This document shows positions 1-12,255 of a stretch of DNA of 64,000 nucleotides, piece after piece. Positions within the stretch are counted from its first letter, which is position 1; each line of letters begins with the position of its first letter. The notes under the pieces are model-generated. The model saw only the letters and a program-made list of their open reading frames with translations. It was not told where the DNA came from and did no database searches. This DNA is from Elephas maximus indicus. Its lineage: Eukaryota > Chordata > Mammalia > Proboscidea > Elephantidae. The position numbers were made by a program, and so were the translations under genes. The stretch is taken from assembly GCF_024166365.1 (NCBI RefSeq), contig NC_064825.1:102996480-103060479 (forward strand). Direction: 5' to 3'.

Positions 1-1841
1 GAAAACCAAAAGAGAAGAACATGTTCAGCATTTCTCAAGCGACAAGAACTGAAGAAAAAATTCAAGCCTTGAGCTGCAATACTGAAGATTTTTATGGGCA
101 AAAAACTGAACAACGCAAGAAGCATCAAAAGAAGACAGAAGGAACGCACAGAGTCACCGTACCAAAAAGAATTGGTTGACGTTCATTTCAAGAGGTAGCA
201 TATGCTCAAGAACTGATGGTACTGAAGGAAGAAGTTCAAGCTGCACTGAAGACACTGGCAAAAAACAAAGCTCCAGGAATTGACAGAATACCAACTGAGA
301 TGTTTCAACAAACACATGCTATGCTGGAAGCGCTCACTCGTCTATTCCAAGAAATTTGGAAGACACCTACCTCGCCAACCAACTAGAAGAGGGCCATATT
401 TGTGCCCACTCCAAAGGAAAGTGATCCAATGCAGTATGGAAATTATTAAACAGTATCATTAATATCACACGCAAGTAAAATTCTGCTGAAGATAATTAAA
501 AAACGATCGCAGCAGTACATAGAGATCTGCCAGAAATTCAAGCCAGATCCAGAAGAGGATGGGAACCAGGGATATCATTGCTGATGTCAGATGGATCTTG
601 GATGCAAGCAGAGAATATGATTGACAATGCAAAGGCATTCGACTGTGTGGATCTTAACAAATTTTGGGTAACATTGAGAAGAGTGAGAATTCCAGAAGCC
701 TCAATTATGCTCATGTGGAACCTGTACATAGACCAAGAGGCAGTTATTCGACTAGAACAAGGGAATACTGCATGGCTTTAAATCAGGAAAGGTGCGTGTG
801 AGGGTTGTATCCTTTTGCCATACTTACTCAATCTGTATGCTGAGCAAGTAATCTCATATAGGTGGACTATAAGAAGAAGAATGTGGCATCAGGATTGGAG
901 AAAGACTCATTAACAACCTGTGTTATGCAGATAACACAACCTTGCTTGCTGAAAGTAAAGAGGACTTGAAGCACTGATGAAGATCAAAGACTTCAGTATG
1001 GATTACACCTCAACATAAAGAAAACAAAAATTCTCACAAGTGGACCAATAAGCAATATCATGATAAATGGAGAAAAGCCTTAAGTTGTCAAGGATTTCAT
1101 TTTACTTGGATCCACAACCAACACCCATGGAAGCTGCATAAGAAATCAAACGATGTATTGCATTGGGAAAATCTGCTGCAAAAGACCTCTTTAAAGGTTA
1201 AAAAGCAAAGATGTCACTTTGAGGACTAAGGTGCACCTGACCCAATCCATAGTATTTTCAATCATCTCACATGCATGTGAAAGCTGTACAATGAATACGG
1301 AAGACCGAAGAACTGATGCCTTTGAATTATGGTGCTGGCGAAGAATATCGAACGGAGCCCTGGCAGTGCAGTGGTTAAGAACTCTGCAGTCTGAATCCAC
1401 CAGCCATTCCTCAGAAATCCTATGGGGCAGTTGTACTCTGTCTAATAGGGTCGCTGTGAGTTGGAATCAATTTGATGGCAACAGGTTTGGCTTTTTTTTT
1501 TTTTTTTGGTTGCTCGAAGAACGAACAAATCTGTCTTGGAAGTACAGCCAGAATGCTTCTTAGAAGTGAGGACAGTGAGACTTGGTCTCGCTTACTTTAG
1601 ACATCTTATCAGGTGGAATCGGTCCTTGGAGAAGGACATCATGCTAGGTAAAGTAGAGGGTCAGGGAAAAAGGGGAAGACCCTCGAGATGGATAGACACA
1701 ATGGCTGCAACAATGGGCTCAGACGCAGCAATGATTGTGAGGATGGTGCAGGACCTGACAGTGTTTCGCTGTGCATGGTGTTGCTGGGTCGGAAGACACG
1801 CAATGGCACCTAACAACAACAACAACAACAACAACAACAAT
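1..1841 (+). mobile_element. RTE LINE, 5'-truncated, with (AAC)n tail
   Basis: A decayed copy entering from the left edge. It covers the reverse-transcriptase region (KNKAPGI-like block near 258-285, a YADN-like form of the RT motif near 926-940) and the 3' end, finishing in an (AAC)n run at 1812-1840. Stops and indels are frequent, so it is not coding. A SINE is nested at 1354-1508. Confidence 0.92.
1354..1508 (+). mobile_element. AfroSINE-type element nested in RTE
   Basis: Begins GGAGCCCTGGCAGTGCAG with box-like tRNA promoter remnants, ends in the RTE-like tail (GGGTCGCTGTGAGTTGGAAT) and a T-rich run. RTE sequence resumes on the right. Confidence 0.88.
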
Positions 1842-1952
1842 CTGTATGGAAGCTGACTACCACATCTTTCTCCAGCGGAGAGGCTCATGGTTTCAAACTG
1901 CAGGCCTTTTTGTTAGCAGTTGAATGTTTAACTACTGTGTCACCAGGCCTCC
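1842..1952 (-). mobile_element. AfroSINE-type fragment
   Basis: The head region in reverse: the plus strand ends GTGTCACCAGGCCTCC, the complement of the SINE start. The 3' half is missing. It abuts the (AAC)n tail of the preceding RTE. Confidence 0.75.
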
Positions 1953-2009
1953 TAAATAACTATTAAAACCAAAAAGACCAGCACAATAAAAATTACTAAA
2001 AAAAAATAA

Positions 2010-2176
2010 ACCAAACAGACCAAACTCACTGTCGACTCATAGCAACCCCATAGGGTTTCCAAGGCTGTAAATCTCTACAAAAGCAGACTGCCACATCTTC
2101 CTCCCGCAGAGCTGCCGGTGGTTTCAAGCTCCCGACCTTTTGGTTTGTAGTTGATCCGTTTAACCACTGCATCACC
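2010..2176 (-). mobile_element. AfroSINE-type element
   Basis: Reverse-oriented copy: the tail (GTCGACTCATAGCAACCCCA) is at the left and the head (TTAACCACTGCATCACC) at the right, with the internal CCACATCTTCCTCCCGCAG variant block. Confidence 0.85.
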
Positions 2177-2254
2177 ATTAGGATAAGGATTACAGTAATA
2201 TGTCGATATTTTTTTCCTCTCAGACTATCAAAGATCAATAAGATTTATAACACA

Positions 2255-2795
2255 TTGTAGTGGTGTGGATGTGAAGAGTCAAATATTCATACACAGCTGG
2301 TAGGAGGGTAAATTGGTACAACTGGGCGGTATTGATCAAATTTTAAAATGTCCACACCCTGTAACTCAGTAATTCCCCTTCTTGAAAAGATGTTCCCCGG
2401 GTACCTGCCCACGTGCTTGAAATGACATAGGTACAGAGTTATTCATTGCAGCATTGTTTGTAATAGCATATTGGAAACAATCTACATGTCCAGAAATAAA
2501 CCAATTATTACATATGTAATAGAATACGTGCATCCTCTAAAAGAATGAGGAAGCATTGCATGCCCAGATCTGAAGTAACCTCTAAGACACACTCGAAGTA
2601 AGGAAAACAAGGTGTACAACATGCTACTACTTATGTAAAAAAAAAAGTAAGTATGCCTTTGCTTGGACGTGCATTGAATACCTCTGAGAGAACACACTAG
2701 AAACTGGTGATAGTGGTTGCCGCCTGGGAAGGGGAAAGGTTATGGGAGAGAGACTTACTTTTCACTGTTTTATCCTTTTGTACCTAAAATTAAAA
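2255..2795 (+). mobile_element. Old L1 3' fragment
   Basis: Recognised by L1M-type phrases such as TGGTAGGAGGGTAAATTGGT, GCAGCATTGTTTGTAATAGC and the TATGGGAGAGAG block near 2740. No open frame of note. Confidence 0.6.
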
Positions 2796-3335
2796 AGAGA
2801 GGGGATGCTATCTTTTTAAGCAGCTGCTCCATTCCTACTGGTTTCTATTCAACCTGAGGATGGCTAAAAGCCTTTTTCACAGGCACCAAAGTCAAGCCAA
2901 ACTCCATCCTGTGCTTGTGCAGCTGATTAAAAATAAATAAATAAAAAATCTAAATGCAGACCTTTCCGCTTATTTCTGTTAAATTTCATCCTGCTGGGTT
3001 AACAGCCTGCTGTTGCGAGATAGTTTAGAATCTTGATTCTGACATCCAAATATTAGCTTTTCCTCTCAATAGTGGTGCTGTCTGCAAACATGGCCAGTGT
3101 GGCAGGCAAAAAGCAGAGCCTGATACAGGGAATGCAGACTTCTGCTCAGATCTGCAGCAACGGGGATGGGGGATGAGATACCGTAGTCAATTGGGCTATA
3201 AATCTACCTAGCTGGGCGGTCTCTGAGATCTGTTTTCCTATTCGTCTCCTCAAGTGTGAGACATTCAATATCTAACTGAGAACAAGCAATTTTCCTAGTC
3301 ACCTACCAAAGAAATGAATAAATAATAAAAATATT
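2796..3335. other. Non-genic, no element recognised
   Basis: Mixed-composition sequence with only short chance open frames. No repeat or exon signature was recognised. Confidence 0.4.
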
Positions 3336-3500
3336 GTTATGGTTCAAACCCACCTGGCAGTGTGAGGGAAGAAAGGCCTGGCAATCTGCTTCTGTAAAGA
3401 TTACAGCCCAGAAAACCCTATGAAGCTCAGATCTACTCTGGAACACGTGGGTCACCAGTAATTAAGAATTGACTGGATGGCAATGGGTTTTGTTTTTTTA
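3336..3500 (+). mobile_element. AfroSINE-type element, 5'-truncated
   Basis: Contains GGTTCAAACCCACCTGGCAG, then CTTCTGTAAAGATTACAGCC, then the RTE-like tail ending in TGGATGGCAATGGGTTTTG. Confidence 0.82.
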
Positions 3501-4635
3501 TTGTTATTATTTACCATCTTCAGTGAATGTGCCATTTCTTTTTCAGTTTAACACCGTATTTGTGACTAAATTTTGGAGAGAATTCACCTCAGATGTGCCC
3601 ACTTAAGAGTTTCCAGAATCTACCTTTGCCACTTTTCTGAAAATCAGGACACTGGCAGCTATCCAGCATGTGGCCCCTTTCTTTTTCTATGGCTTCTCAG
3701 CTACACTAGCAAGGGCTCTAGGATCTTATCTCAGTCCATTTGGGTCTAGGATCTTAGCTGTTAAGGCTTTTCAACACCTTATGACTTGAAACTTATTTTA
3801 AATGGCTAAGTGCTTACATTTTCTTACTATCTTCTATTTGGGGCTCCAACTTCCTCTAAATGATGTCTTGCTTTATTCTTCCCAGTTTAGAACTGCTTTC
3901 CTCAGTGAAGAAGAAAACTGTGGTTCAGTATTGTTTTCTGACAAATGCCAACCTGACACCTACATCCCCGAGTGGCAGCCCTGTCCTCTCCTTATTCCTC
4001 TTGCTCTGAACATAACCAGTGTTATTGTCTGCACCCTTTTCAAGTCTCAGCTTACCACAGACATCATCCTTCCTGCTATTTTTTATACTCTACCTTTTAA
4101 TTTTTGAGCTCGTCAGAGAGCTCTCGATAAAGCCACATTGGTTTCTTTAGGTCTCCCCCTTTTTTTCCGTACAGGCATTTTCTGCAAATGGTTGCCCTAA
4201 TTTCCTGTTTCAGAGTTTCCTATCTCTCCTGCACTCTATTTCCATTTCAAGTTTCTAAACTTGGGATCGTAACTTTTTCAAATCATTTTTCTGGGACTAT
4301 TCTTCCACTCACTCCATGCCCAACTTGCCCTTCCTTCTCAATTCAGCATTCTCCTGTGGTTCCTTGCCACACCGACAGCGTCAAGCAATTGTCCCATGGT
4401 CAGACGCAGGTTGGGGGAGGAAATCCTCACTGATGCATGTCAAGAATGTATTAGATGCTCAGACCGTGGTCGTCAGGGCAGAGAGGTTTCCCAGCCAGTG
4501 CCATCCTGCTCTCAGATCTTGGCTGGGCAGTCAGAAGTGCACCTCTACAGAGACATGGCTTCCAAGTGCTCCCCTACCAGTCTCACCTGAAGGGTCCCAC
4601 TGTCTCCTCCTGGACTGTCTCCTCCTAGACTGGTA
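3501..4635. other. Non-genic, no element recognised
   Basis: Open frames at 3802-4107 and 4188-4636 lack any recognised domain, splice context or codon pattern. Nothing identifiable. Confidence 0.4.
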
Positions 4636-4771
4636 GCATTGCTGTTTAGTTGCCGTCGAGTCGATTCCGACTGATGGTAACCCCCTTGTGTTACAGAGTA
4701 GAACTGCTCCATAGCGTTTTCTTGACTATAATCTTTGCAGAAGCAGATTGCCAAGCTTTTCCTCTACGGAT
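4636..4771 (-). mobile_element. AfroSINE-type fragment
   Basis: Reverse-oriented tail (GTTGCCGTCGAGTCGATTCC) followed by the AATCTTTGCAGAAGCAGATT block; the head is missing. Confidence 0.8.
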
Positions 4772-4784
4772 TGGCAGCACGCTG

Positions 4785-4975
4785 GGGTGTAAAGCATGCA
4801 GGGTTTGGAGTCAAACAAACCCAGGTTTGAATCCTAGTTCTGACATTTACTAGCTTGCATAAATCTCTGAGCTTCACTTTTTCTCACTTGAAAAATGGGG
4901 ATACTATCTGGCTCACGGGATGATTAACCGAGACGATAGGTTTACATACCTGTACATAGGTTTCAATAAATATGA
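4785..4975 (+). repeat. MIR
   Basis: Shows the MIR core order: CCCAGGTTTGAATCC, CTAGCTT, AAAATGGGGAT, with a 3' GATTAACCGAGACGATAGG block. Confidence 0.75.
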
Positions 4976-6594
4976 ACTCCTGTACTCATCTCAGGAGTTC
5001 ATGGGCTTTCATGTTATATTTTCTTGGTGGACTGTTTTGCTTTCTTTCCCTTTCTATTCAAGCTTTTCCTTTGGACAACGTATAGGGTAACTGTTTTTGC
5101 CCAGTGAACCTCCCTTTGACAAGCCACACTCCTGTGCATCTGAAAAAAGTCCAGTCCAATGTATGGTTCCAGTGGGGCTGACCCTGGATCCTAATCCCTT
5201 CCGGCTGGGCCCGCGACTCAGGCCCAGCCAGTAGGGTGCTCCACCCCCCAGACACACGAAATAGCTTACAGACGGACGTGTGTTACAAGCCAGACTTCTC
5301 GAAGGGATTTTTGCTGGAGCTCTCTAAAGAGATACCTGCTCTTTCTCTGGAATTATAAAAAGCCTCGTGAATGGAGCTTCTAGTTGGCAGCTTGTGGAAA
5401 GAGCATGTCTGAGTGGGACGCCAAGCCAGGGTGGGCAGCCCTGAGGGGTGGTGAGAATGTGAACCCCAATGCCCTGTTTGAATCAGTGTTGCTTGAGCCA
5501 ATACATTCCTCTTCTTAATTAAGCCAGTCTGAGTTGGACTTCCGAGTATGCGACCACATTACACAATGCTGACCCTTTCACTGCTATAATCAAATCATGG
5601 ACTCACTGTAGTTTCATATTTAATTCCTTGTTAGAATCTGTTCCCTTACTTTTGTGCAGAGAGATAGCAGGATTCAATATCTATTGCTAGGAGGGGGGTA
5701 CATTTATGTTATTTCAATAATCTTTTACTCTGTACAGTGGCCTATAGATGCTGAATTCGTTCACATTTCTCATACTTCTATGTTACACCTCTTAGCTACC
5801 ATGGACTCCAGACTGGTCATGGCCTTGACCAAGGCGAGGGCAGGAATTTAGAACCTTTGGGAAAAGGATGGAAGATGAGAGGGTGGACAGGAATTTTAAA
5901 GTTTGAGAGGAGAGATGGAATTAGCCTTGTTTAAAACGTTTGACTGCAGAGCTTTACACCCACTTTCTGTTTATAAATATCCCCGTCTTTCAGCCTGGCT
6001 CCTCCTGCACAAGGCTTCAGTGTAAGATAACAGACACAGATAGCAGATGCTGGTGAAGTACAAGGTACAGAGCAGCAGTCTGTGTGTGGGAGGAGAACAG
6101 GGACTCCATGGCTTGGCCTCAGGGTGGAAAGATTTACGGATCCTAGGGCCACAGGTTTTAAGGTGCTTGGGTCAGAAGTATTTTCTGGCTTGCCAGAAGC
6201 TTGTGTAAGCAGAGAGAAGTCATGGCTGCCCTCCATGCCCTGGTCATGCTGTAGAGCTCCAGCTTTATCTACTGCCCTCTGCCCTGCACTTCGGGCAGGA
6301 AGACAAGATAGAAGGCTGTTGCAACAGCTGAGCAGAGATGATGAACTCAAGGCAGTGGGGGCGGGAGCGGACAGATTCAAGTCATTTCTGAGAATCGCCA
6401 GTAACTTCTTGGAAGTAGAGGGAGGAGTAGAGGGGACTCAGTCATTTCCAGGGTTTTCAGCTTGGGAAATAGGATGATCATGATACGATACATTTAGTAG
6501 AATTTCAAAATCCAACTAGCACGGCAGGCTTGGGGCTGAGATGCAATTCAACCTGAGGATTCTGAAGGACATTCTGGTGGCTGCATGAGGGAGG
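4976..6594. other. Non-genic, no element recognised
   Basis: Several open frames of 60-150 codons, including overlapping frames on both strands at 5931-6477, have no recognisable domain or splice support. Confidence 0.4.
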
Positions 6595-7330
6595 CATGTG
6601 GACATTCATTCACTGAACAAACATTTGTTATCTACTCCATGCCAGTCATGTTCAGGGCACTCAGGATACGGCAGAGAGGTTTAGGACAGTTAAAAATACA
6701 TTTGCCTTTAACTGCTTTAACCTTTCCTAACTCCGAATTTTACCCATATTATTGTCTATCTTTCTTAGGTATGCCCTCCCCTTCCAATTCTTAAAATTCC
6801 AATATCAAGCTACCATAGACGGAATGCTTACTATTTAGGCACTGTACTTAATACTCCAATAAGAGAAGTATTATTCCCATTTTACAGATGAGGAGCCTGA
6901 GGCTTAAAATTGATCAAGTAACTTGCCCACGGTCTCAAGCAGATGGCGACAGAGCTGGAAATTTAACTCGACAGCTTGTTCTGTTCCCCTTCCTCCATCT
7001 TGCCTTCTAATATCCTCACTATCCCTAAAAATCACCTCAAATGCTATCCTTCATGCAGTCTTCTCTGATGTCTCCCAATCGGATGAGAGCTTTCCCGCCT
7101 GTGAATCCCAGGGTGCTTAGTTTCAACTTCTCATGGCATATACCACCTTGAACAACGGTAACCACAGCAATACCCTCTTCCAGTGTACCAAGCGTGGTAG
7201 TTTTACATATGGTTTCATTTAACCCTCCCAACATTCCTAGCTTTTTATATTCCTGTCATACTGCACCCTCCCCGCAGTGAACACTCAGCTCCAAGGAGGG
7301 CAGGGAGAGCTATTACGTGTCTTTGCATCC
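6595..7330. repeat. Cluster of L2 and MIR remnants
   Basis: 6595-6690 carries the CATTCATTCACTGAACAAAC phrase. 6850-6965 is a reversed MIR core (CCATTTTACAGATGAGGAGC). 6965-7330 resembles L2 (CTTCTCTGATGTCTCCC, TCCAAGGAGGGCAGGGA). Confidence 0.6.
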
Positions 7331-9009
7331 CCCCCTCCTCCCCGGTCCTAGAACAGGACTTTGCAGAGGCCACACACTTCACAGCTGAGGGTTGTGTTTA
7401 TAATCTTTAAAAAAGTGTGGTCGCCTCAGGGAGGATAAAGACAGGAGATACTGAAGTCAGTTCCAGCAGGAGGTGAGCAGTCTGAAGGGCGGCTCAGCAC
7501 CAGTTTCCATTTTCACTGTCCGGTTTTGTTTCCAAAGGACATTCTCACCAGTCTTTTTTAAAGCCAGGAGGGCAGGGGCCCAGACTGGATAGAAAAGGAG
7601 ACAAGGTGCAATTCTCATTCTTGTCCTTGTCTAACCTCTGCCTCCTCATGCTACTCTGTTTGGAAATAAACTGCAATGCCTAACACATTTTCCATGGAAA
7701 TGTGGAGTTACCAGAGAACAGTCCATTCTTCTGGCTGCCTTAGTGAGGCAGAGGCTGGTGCTAGGAAAATCTCTCTCACCTACCGTGCCACCTTGGAGAC
7801 CCTGAGAGAGCTGGAGGGCAGTTTAATCATTTGCTCTCTCAGGAAGCCTCTGAGTCTTGAAGAGCTCCTCCAGGTGACAGTGGTGTTTCTCTCTCTCCCC
7901 TTTTCCTTGCTTCTTTCTAAGGTGCTGTCCTCTAGCCATATTTTGGTGTGGAGTAACAATCTGAATCTGTTTAAAAACATTTTCCTTCAGGGTTGTAATA
8001 AACTGGATCCAGAACAATTGTAGTTTTAATGCAAAATCTGCCTAATTTGTCCCAGACAAGAGATTTAGGACCCAGACTGCAGAGAAACCCACTTAAAGAC
8101 CAAGGCGAAATGGACTCTTAGCTGTTTTCTTAGGACCCTAGGTCCTCGAGATGATAGCAGACTACTTAGCCAGTGCTAAGGGGCTGCCCCAAGACATAAC
8201 TGGCAGCAAACGGATGAGGAAGGTGGTTCACGCAGACAAAGGTGGTTGGAAGGAAAACACCCTCAGTTGGTTTAGAAAATTAATCTCCCATTAATCTGGG
8301 TGGATACCATGTTCCTCATCCCCAACTGAGACATTCTACTCAAGAGAACTTATTTTTTTGGCTGGTGGCAAAAGAACTTTTCATTTGGAACTTGCCCTCC
8401 AGGACAAAAATCAAAGTGGAAAGTTCTGACTCTCAGGTCAAAGAGAAACTAACATGAGAGATCAACAGAGTGGGGAAAAAAAATGTTACATGTAACATCT
8501 TCAGGTACATCCAAACATCTCTGAAAAGGAGATATAATGCTTCATGTTAAAAAGAAAACAAACCAAAACAACAACAAAAACTCCTGAAAACAGATATTAC
8601 CATGGCAGTGAGGGAGGCAGCCTGAATGAACCCATCCAATCTGCAAGGACGTTCTAGAAGCACCCACGAGGAGCTGACATGTAGATGACTGACAAGAAAT
8701 GGTATCCTCCAAATACACTGGACTAGCAGGACTTCCAGAAATTCTGACTGTACAGTAACTGAGCTTTTCATCTGCATAAACCATCATAATAGTTTAGAAA
8801 AATAATGGCGATCACTTCATTTTCAGTCGCTTTACATATTTATCATTCTGTAGCAGCAAGAACACTCTCTCCTCATCAAGATCAGCTCTGCTCTGTGGGA
8901 GGCCTGGTTTTTGGCTTACTGCTTTGACTACAAATAGAGGCCTTTTTTGTCAGACATAAATTACTTATCATTTTGGTGTATTGGCTGCTTCTCAGCATTT
9001 CGTAATCTC
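7331..9009. other. Non-genic, no element recognised
   Basis: No exon signature; open frames at 7676-8023 and 8542-8787 are unsupported. Confidence 0.4.
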
Positions 9010-9165
9010 CACGTAGCAGTAAACAACGTGCTTTGAAGCCGATAAACTTAAGTTTGACTCCAACGCTGAAGCTGCTTACTAGCTGTATGATTTTTGGTGA
9101 GTTATTAATCTGAGTCTCATTTTATTTCTGTAATGGGGATACCTATCCTACCAGATATATGAGAA
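9010..9165 (+). repeat. MIR
   Basis: MIR order: GACTCCAACGCTG, TTACTAGCTGTATGA, GTCTCATTTTATTTCTGTAA, TGGGGATACCTATCC. Confidence 0.75.
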
Positions 9166-9344
9166 CTCAAACTGACACAATGGGCTTGGGAGTCAATGCC
9201 CCCAATGACATTAGTTCTCTTCTTGCTCCCTTACGTGCTGCAGAACCTTAAACTCGGCTTTGCTGTACAGCCTTATTGATTGCGACCTGAGCAGCCAGTT
9301 TTTCCATAAAGCCCAAGGGAGGCTGATGTTTTTAGTGGGCTTTT

Positions 9345-9850
9345 TTTTTTTTTTAAATTTTATTGTACTTTAGGTGGAAGTTTACAGTGCAAATTAGTTT
9401 CTCATTAAAAAACTTATATATGAATTGTTTTGTGACACTGGTTGCAATCCCTGCCATGTGTCACCATTCTACCACATTCCATCCTGGATTTCCTGTGTCC
9501 ATTTATCCAGTTTTCCAGTCCCTTCCTGCCTTTTCATCTTTGCTCTTGGGTAGGTGTTGCCCATTTGGTCTCATACATTTGAACTAAGAAACACATTCTT
9601 CATGTGTTATTGTTTTATAAAACCCATTGCTGTCGAGTTGATTCTGACTCATAGCAACCCTAAACAACTGCCCCATAGGGTTTCCAAGGAACAGTTGAGA
9701 TTCAAACTGCCAACTTTTTGGTTAGCAGCTGAATACTTAACCACTGCGCCACCAGGGCTGTTTGTTTTATAGGTGTAATTTTTTGACTGAAAGGTGGACT
9801 TTGGGAGTGGCTTCAGTTCTGAATTTGTTTTTGAATAAACTTCAGACTTT
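9345..9850 (-). mobile_element. L1 3' end split by a SINE
   Basis: Starts with the T-run and TTTATTGTACTTTAGGTGGA that mark the reversed 3' UTR of the local L1 family; compare 41845, 43978, 45668 and 52072. Split at 9620-9761 by a SINE; the L1 resumes with TGACTGAAAGGTGGACTTTG. Confidence 0.8.
9620..9761 (-). mobile_element. AfroSINE-type element with target-site duplication
   Basis: Reverse copy from AACCCATTGCTGTCGAGTTG to CACTGCGCCACCAGGGC. The 10-bp direct repeat TTGTTTTATA flanks it exactly (9610-9619 and 9762-9771). Confidence 0.9.
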
Positions 9851-10565
9851 TGATTACGTTAATAGCCTATAACTAAATTTTACAGAGGACCATAGGTATT
9901 GGGCTCCTATTGGATCTAAAGCTTGGATGCAGTAAGATTAAAATAACACGTGCTATTGAATGTTACTCCCATGAGGTATAACAACTTGGAAAAAAATGAC
10001 TGGACTAGTACTTTGAGCAATCCCAGGCCGTGGTGACTTGCTCCACTAACACAAGGGGAAAACCAAGACCTGGGTGCCCCCTGGTGGTAGACTAGGTATT
10101 ACAGTCAGACACACTTCTCAACCAGGGACAGGCAGGCGTATATGTGTACAGAAGCCACAGCATAAACATGGCACATTTTCCTAGGTCATCTTTACTTGAA
10201 GATTTTTTTGGGAAAAAAAGTAGGTAATGCAAAACATTTTTATATTAAAACAAATGCCGGTAATATTGAATAGAATACAAAATTTTACATTACTTTTTGA
10301 GACAAAGTAAGAGATATCAGCGACATTTCAAGCTGAGCTACTGGAGCTTCAGGCTGCATTCCTGAGCCCAGGGGGAGGGAGGGGACCCCTGCATGCTCAC
10401 TCTCCCCCAATATTATGAATGCTGCTGCTTTAAGGAGTCTGACAAGCAGCAAATTAAGTGCTTACTCGTTTGGCAATGTCCCAGGGGATTATTTAAATAC
10501 GTGAAACCACGTCTTCTCATTTTACAGCACTTGAACCAGCTTTTAAAAGGCCTGAGTAAATAACA
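9851..10565. other. Sequence 3' of MTCH2, no element recognised
   Basis: Possibly includes a distal MTCH2 3' UTR extension; no clear poly(A) hexamer or repeat identified. Confidence 0.35.
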
Positions 10566-11501
10566 GCTTTAGGCTTGAGGTGAATTTTATTTCCTTCTAC
10601 AGTTATTTTTTCCTCCCATAAAGGTTTGTTAACGTGCCAGCTGAGGGTATGACATGCAAGGTGGTCCATAGCCTAATGACCCTGTGGACGTCAGTCCCCG
10701 GTACCAGAAAAGAGGTTACAAAAACTTTCCAAGGGTGTTATTAGGATAAAAAACAAACTACTTACCTTCCGTGACAACAAAAAGAAAACAAAAACAAAAA
10801 GCTAGAGAAAACAATTATATACAATCAGAACTGTGTAATGATGTAATTCAGGGACTGGCAAAGACATAGCTCTGAGAGAAAGGGGCAACTACTGTAGTAT
10901 TTACTTTTCATATTTGATATGAAAACAAGAACTTCTTTTGGAAAAAAAAATCATCATACTTTCCAAACCTTGTGCATTCTCTATTCTTGTCCCTTCTTGA
11001 AGTACAAGAGACAGGGGTAATCAAATGGGAGCATCTAACACGAGGCAGACTCCGTGGGAGCATGGACTCTTTCTAGGGTCTGCTCAAGACACGGGAACTC
11101 ATAACCTCTTAAGTAGTTTGCCTTATTAGTTTTCTTAGGTTTTACAGAATTATTTCTATTTCTTCTTGGGTTTCTACTCTTCATTTTACAAAATCTTAAA
11201 TTGAAACTAAAATCACATGACAACTTTGCCTGTACCACTTAGGGAAATGAAACTTTTTTTTTTTTCTGTTTAAGAGTCTGAAGCAAAAAGGTCATGCTTC
11301 AGAATAACTACAGGGGGGAATCTCAGTGGTAAATTCTCTGCGTGGGAAAAAGAACAAAAAAGGCAGACACCAAACACCTCCATTTTCCCAAGATTAAATG
11401 ATTATTAAAAAAGCGCGCCACACTGTATAGAAATCAACATTCTCTCCCATAATTCTGTGCATCTGGGACTATAGAAATGTCACTGTCCCTGCCCCACATC
11501 T
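10566..11501 (-). other. MTCH2: MTCH2 3' UTR (probable)
   Basis: The sequence after the TGA has no recognised young repeat. The first canonical AATAAA on the minus strand lies at 10586-10591, which would put cleavage near 10565 and give a UTR of about 930 nt. The endpoint is inferred from the hexamer alone; a longer UTR reaching about 10.2 kb is possible. Confidence 0.55.
10586..10591 (-). terminator. AATAAA poly(A) signal candidate for MTCH2
   Basis: The plus-strand text TTTATT reads AATAAA on the minus strand and is the first such hexamer downstream of the MTCH2 stop codon that I found. Confidence 0.5.
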
Positions 11502-11588
11502 TCAAATTAACATTCTCAGGTCACAACAATAAGTCTTCCCAAAGGGGACCTTCCGGAAAAACAAGCTATTTCCTCGGCTCATATTTCC
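11502..11588 (-). CDS. MTCH2: MTCH2 coding exon 13 with stop codon
   Basis: 87 nt, residues 276-303 plus TGA at 11502-11504. It encodes GNMSRGNSLFFRKVPFGKTY and then CCDLRMLI, the expected MTCH2 C-terminus. Intron 12 upstream (11589-13504) contains two MIR copies. Confidence 0.97.
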   Translation of the reverse strand, partial: GNMSRGNSLFFRKVPFGKTYCCDLRMLI

Positions 11589-11834
11589 CTGGAAAAAAAT
11601 AAACACAAATAAAGCACAGCGTGAAGAAGAGGTCAGCCAATCCAAATCAGCAGAGTGAGATTCAACTGGCTATGTCTCTGGGAGACGCGACTAAAATCAT
11701 CAGGACAAAACTGGGGCCAACACCACAGAGAAGGAACTTGTATTCTCTGACTCAGGCTGAGCTCTCTGGCACTAAAAACTACAATTCGGCTTCATGGATA
11801 AGGCAAGAATTCCTTACTTAGACAGAATGTCCAG

Positions 11835-12255
11835 TTTGGACTGTGGCTCTGCCACTTGCTAGCTGGGTTACCAAGTGAGTCAGTATATGTAAAGTGCTTG
11901 GGACAGGGCCTAACACTCAGTAATGGCTAGCTTTTATTTATTTTTTAATGAAAAGGTCTCGAAGGGGTACTTATAAAAATCTTATAAATAAAATAACGTG
12001 AGCTTAACTCAGTAGACTCAGAAGTCAGACAGCCTGAGAACAAATCCCAGCTCTCCCAAATACAGACTGTGTGACCCTGGGTTACGTACTTGGAGTTACT
12101 TTAACTGCTCTAAGTTAGTTTCTTCATAGAGAAAATGGGGATGACAAATAATGGTACCTATCCTCATTTGGTTGTTTGAGGATTACATGAGCTGATACAC
12201 AGACAGCTCTTAGCATGATACCTGCCATGTACTAAATGGCCAATCGAGATTTGCT
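11835..12255 (+). repeat. Two MIR copies in MTCH2 intron 12
   Basis: 11835-11935 has CTCTGCCACTTGCTAGCTGG and the 3' GTAAAGTGCTTGGGACAGGG block. 12005-12255 has GACAGCCTGAGAACAAATCC, TGTGTGACCCTGGG, AAAATGGGGATGAC and a long 3' end. Both are antisense to MTCH2. The rest of the intron to 13504 shows nothing recognisable apart from an A-run at 13186-13200. Confidence 0.8.

Noticed and set aside
1812-1840. (AAC)n run as an independent microsatellite or CRISPR-like repeat
   Set aside because: It is the 3' tail of an RTE copy; there are no spacers.
5931-6477. Overlapping 149- and 131-codon frames on opposite strands
   Set aside because: No domain, no splice context and no recognised relative; the mutual overlap suggests chance.
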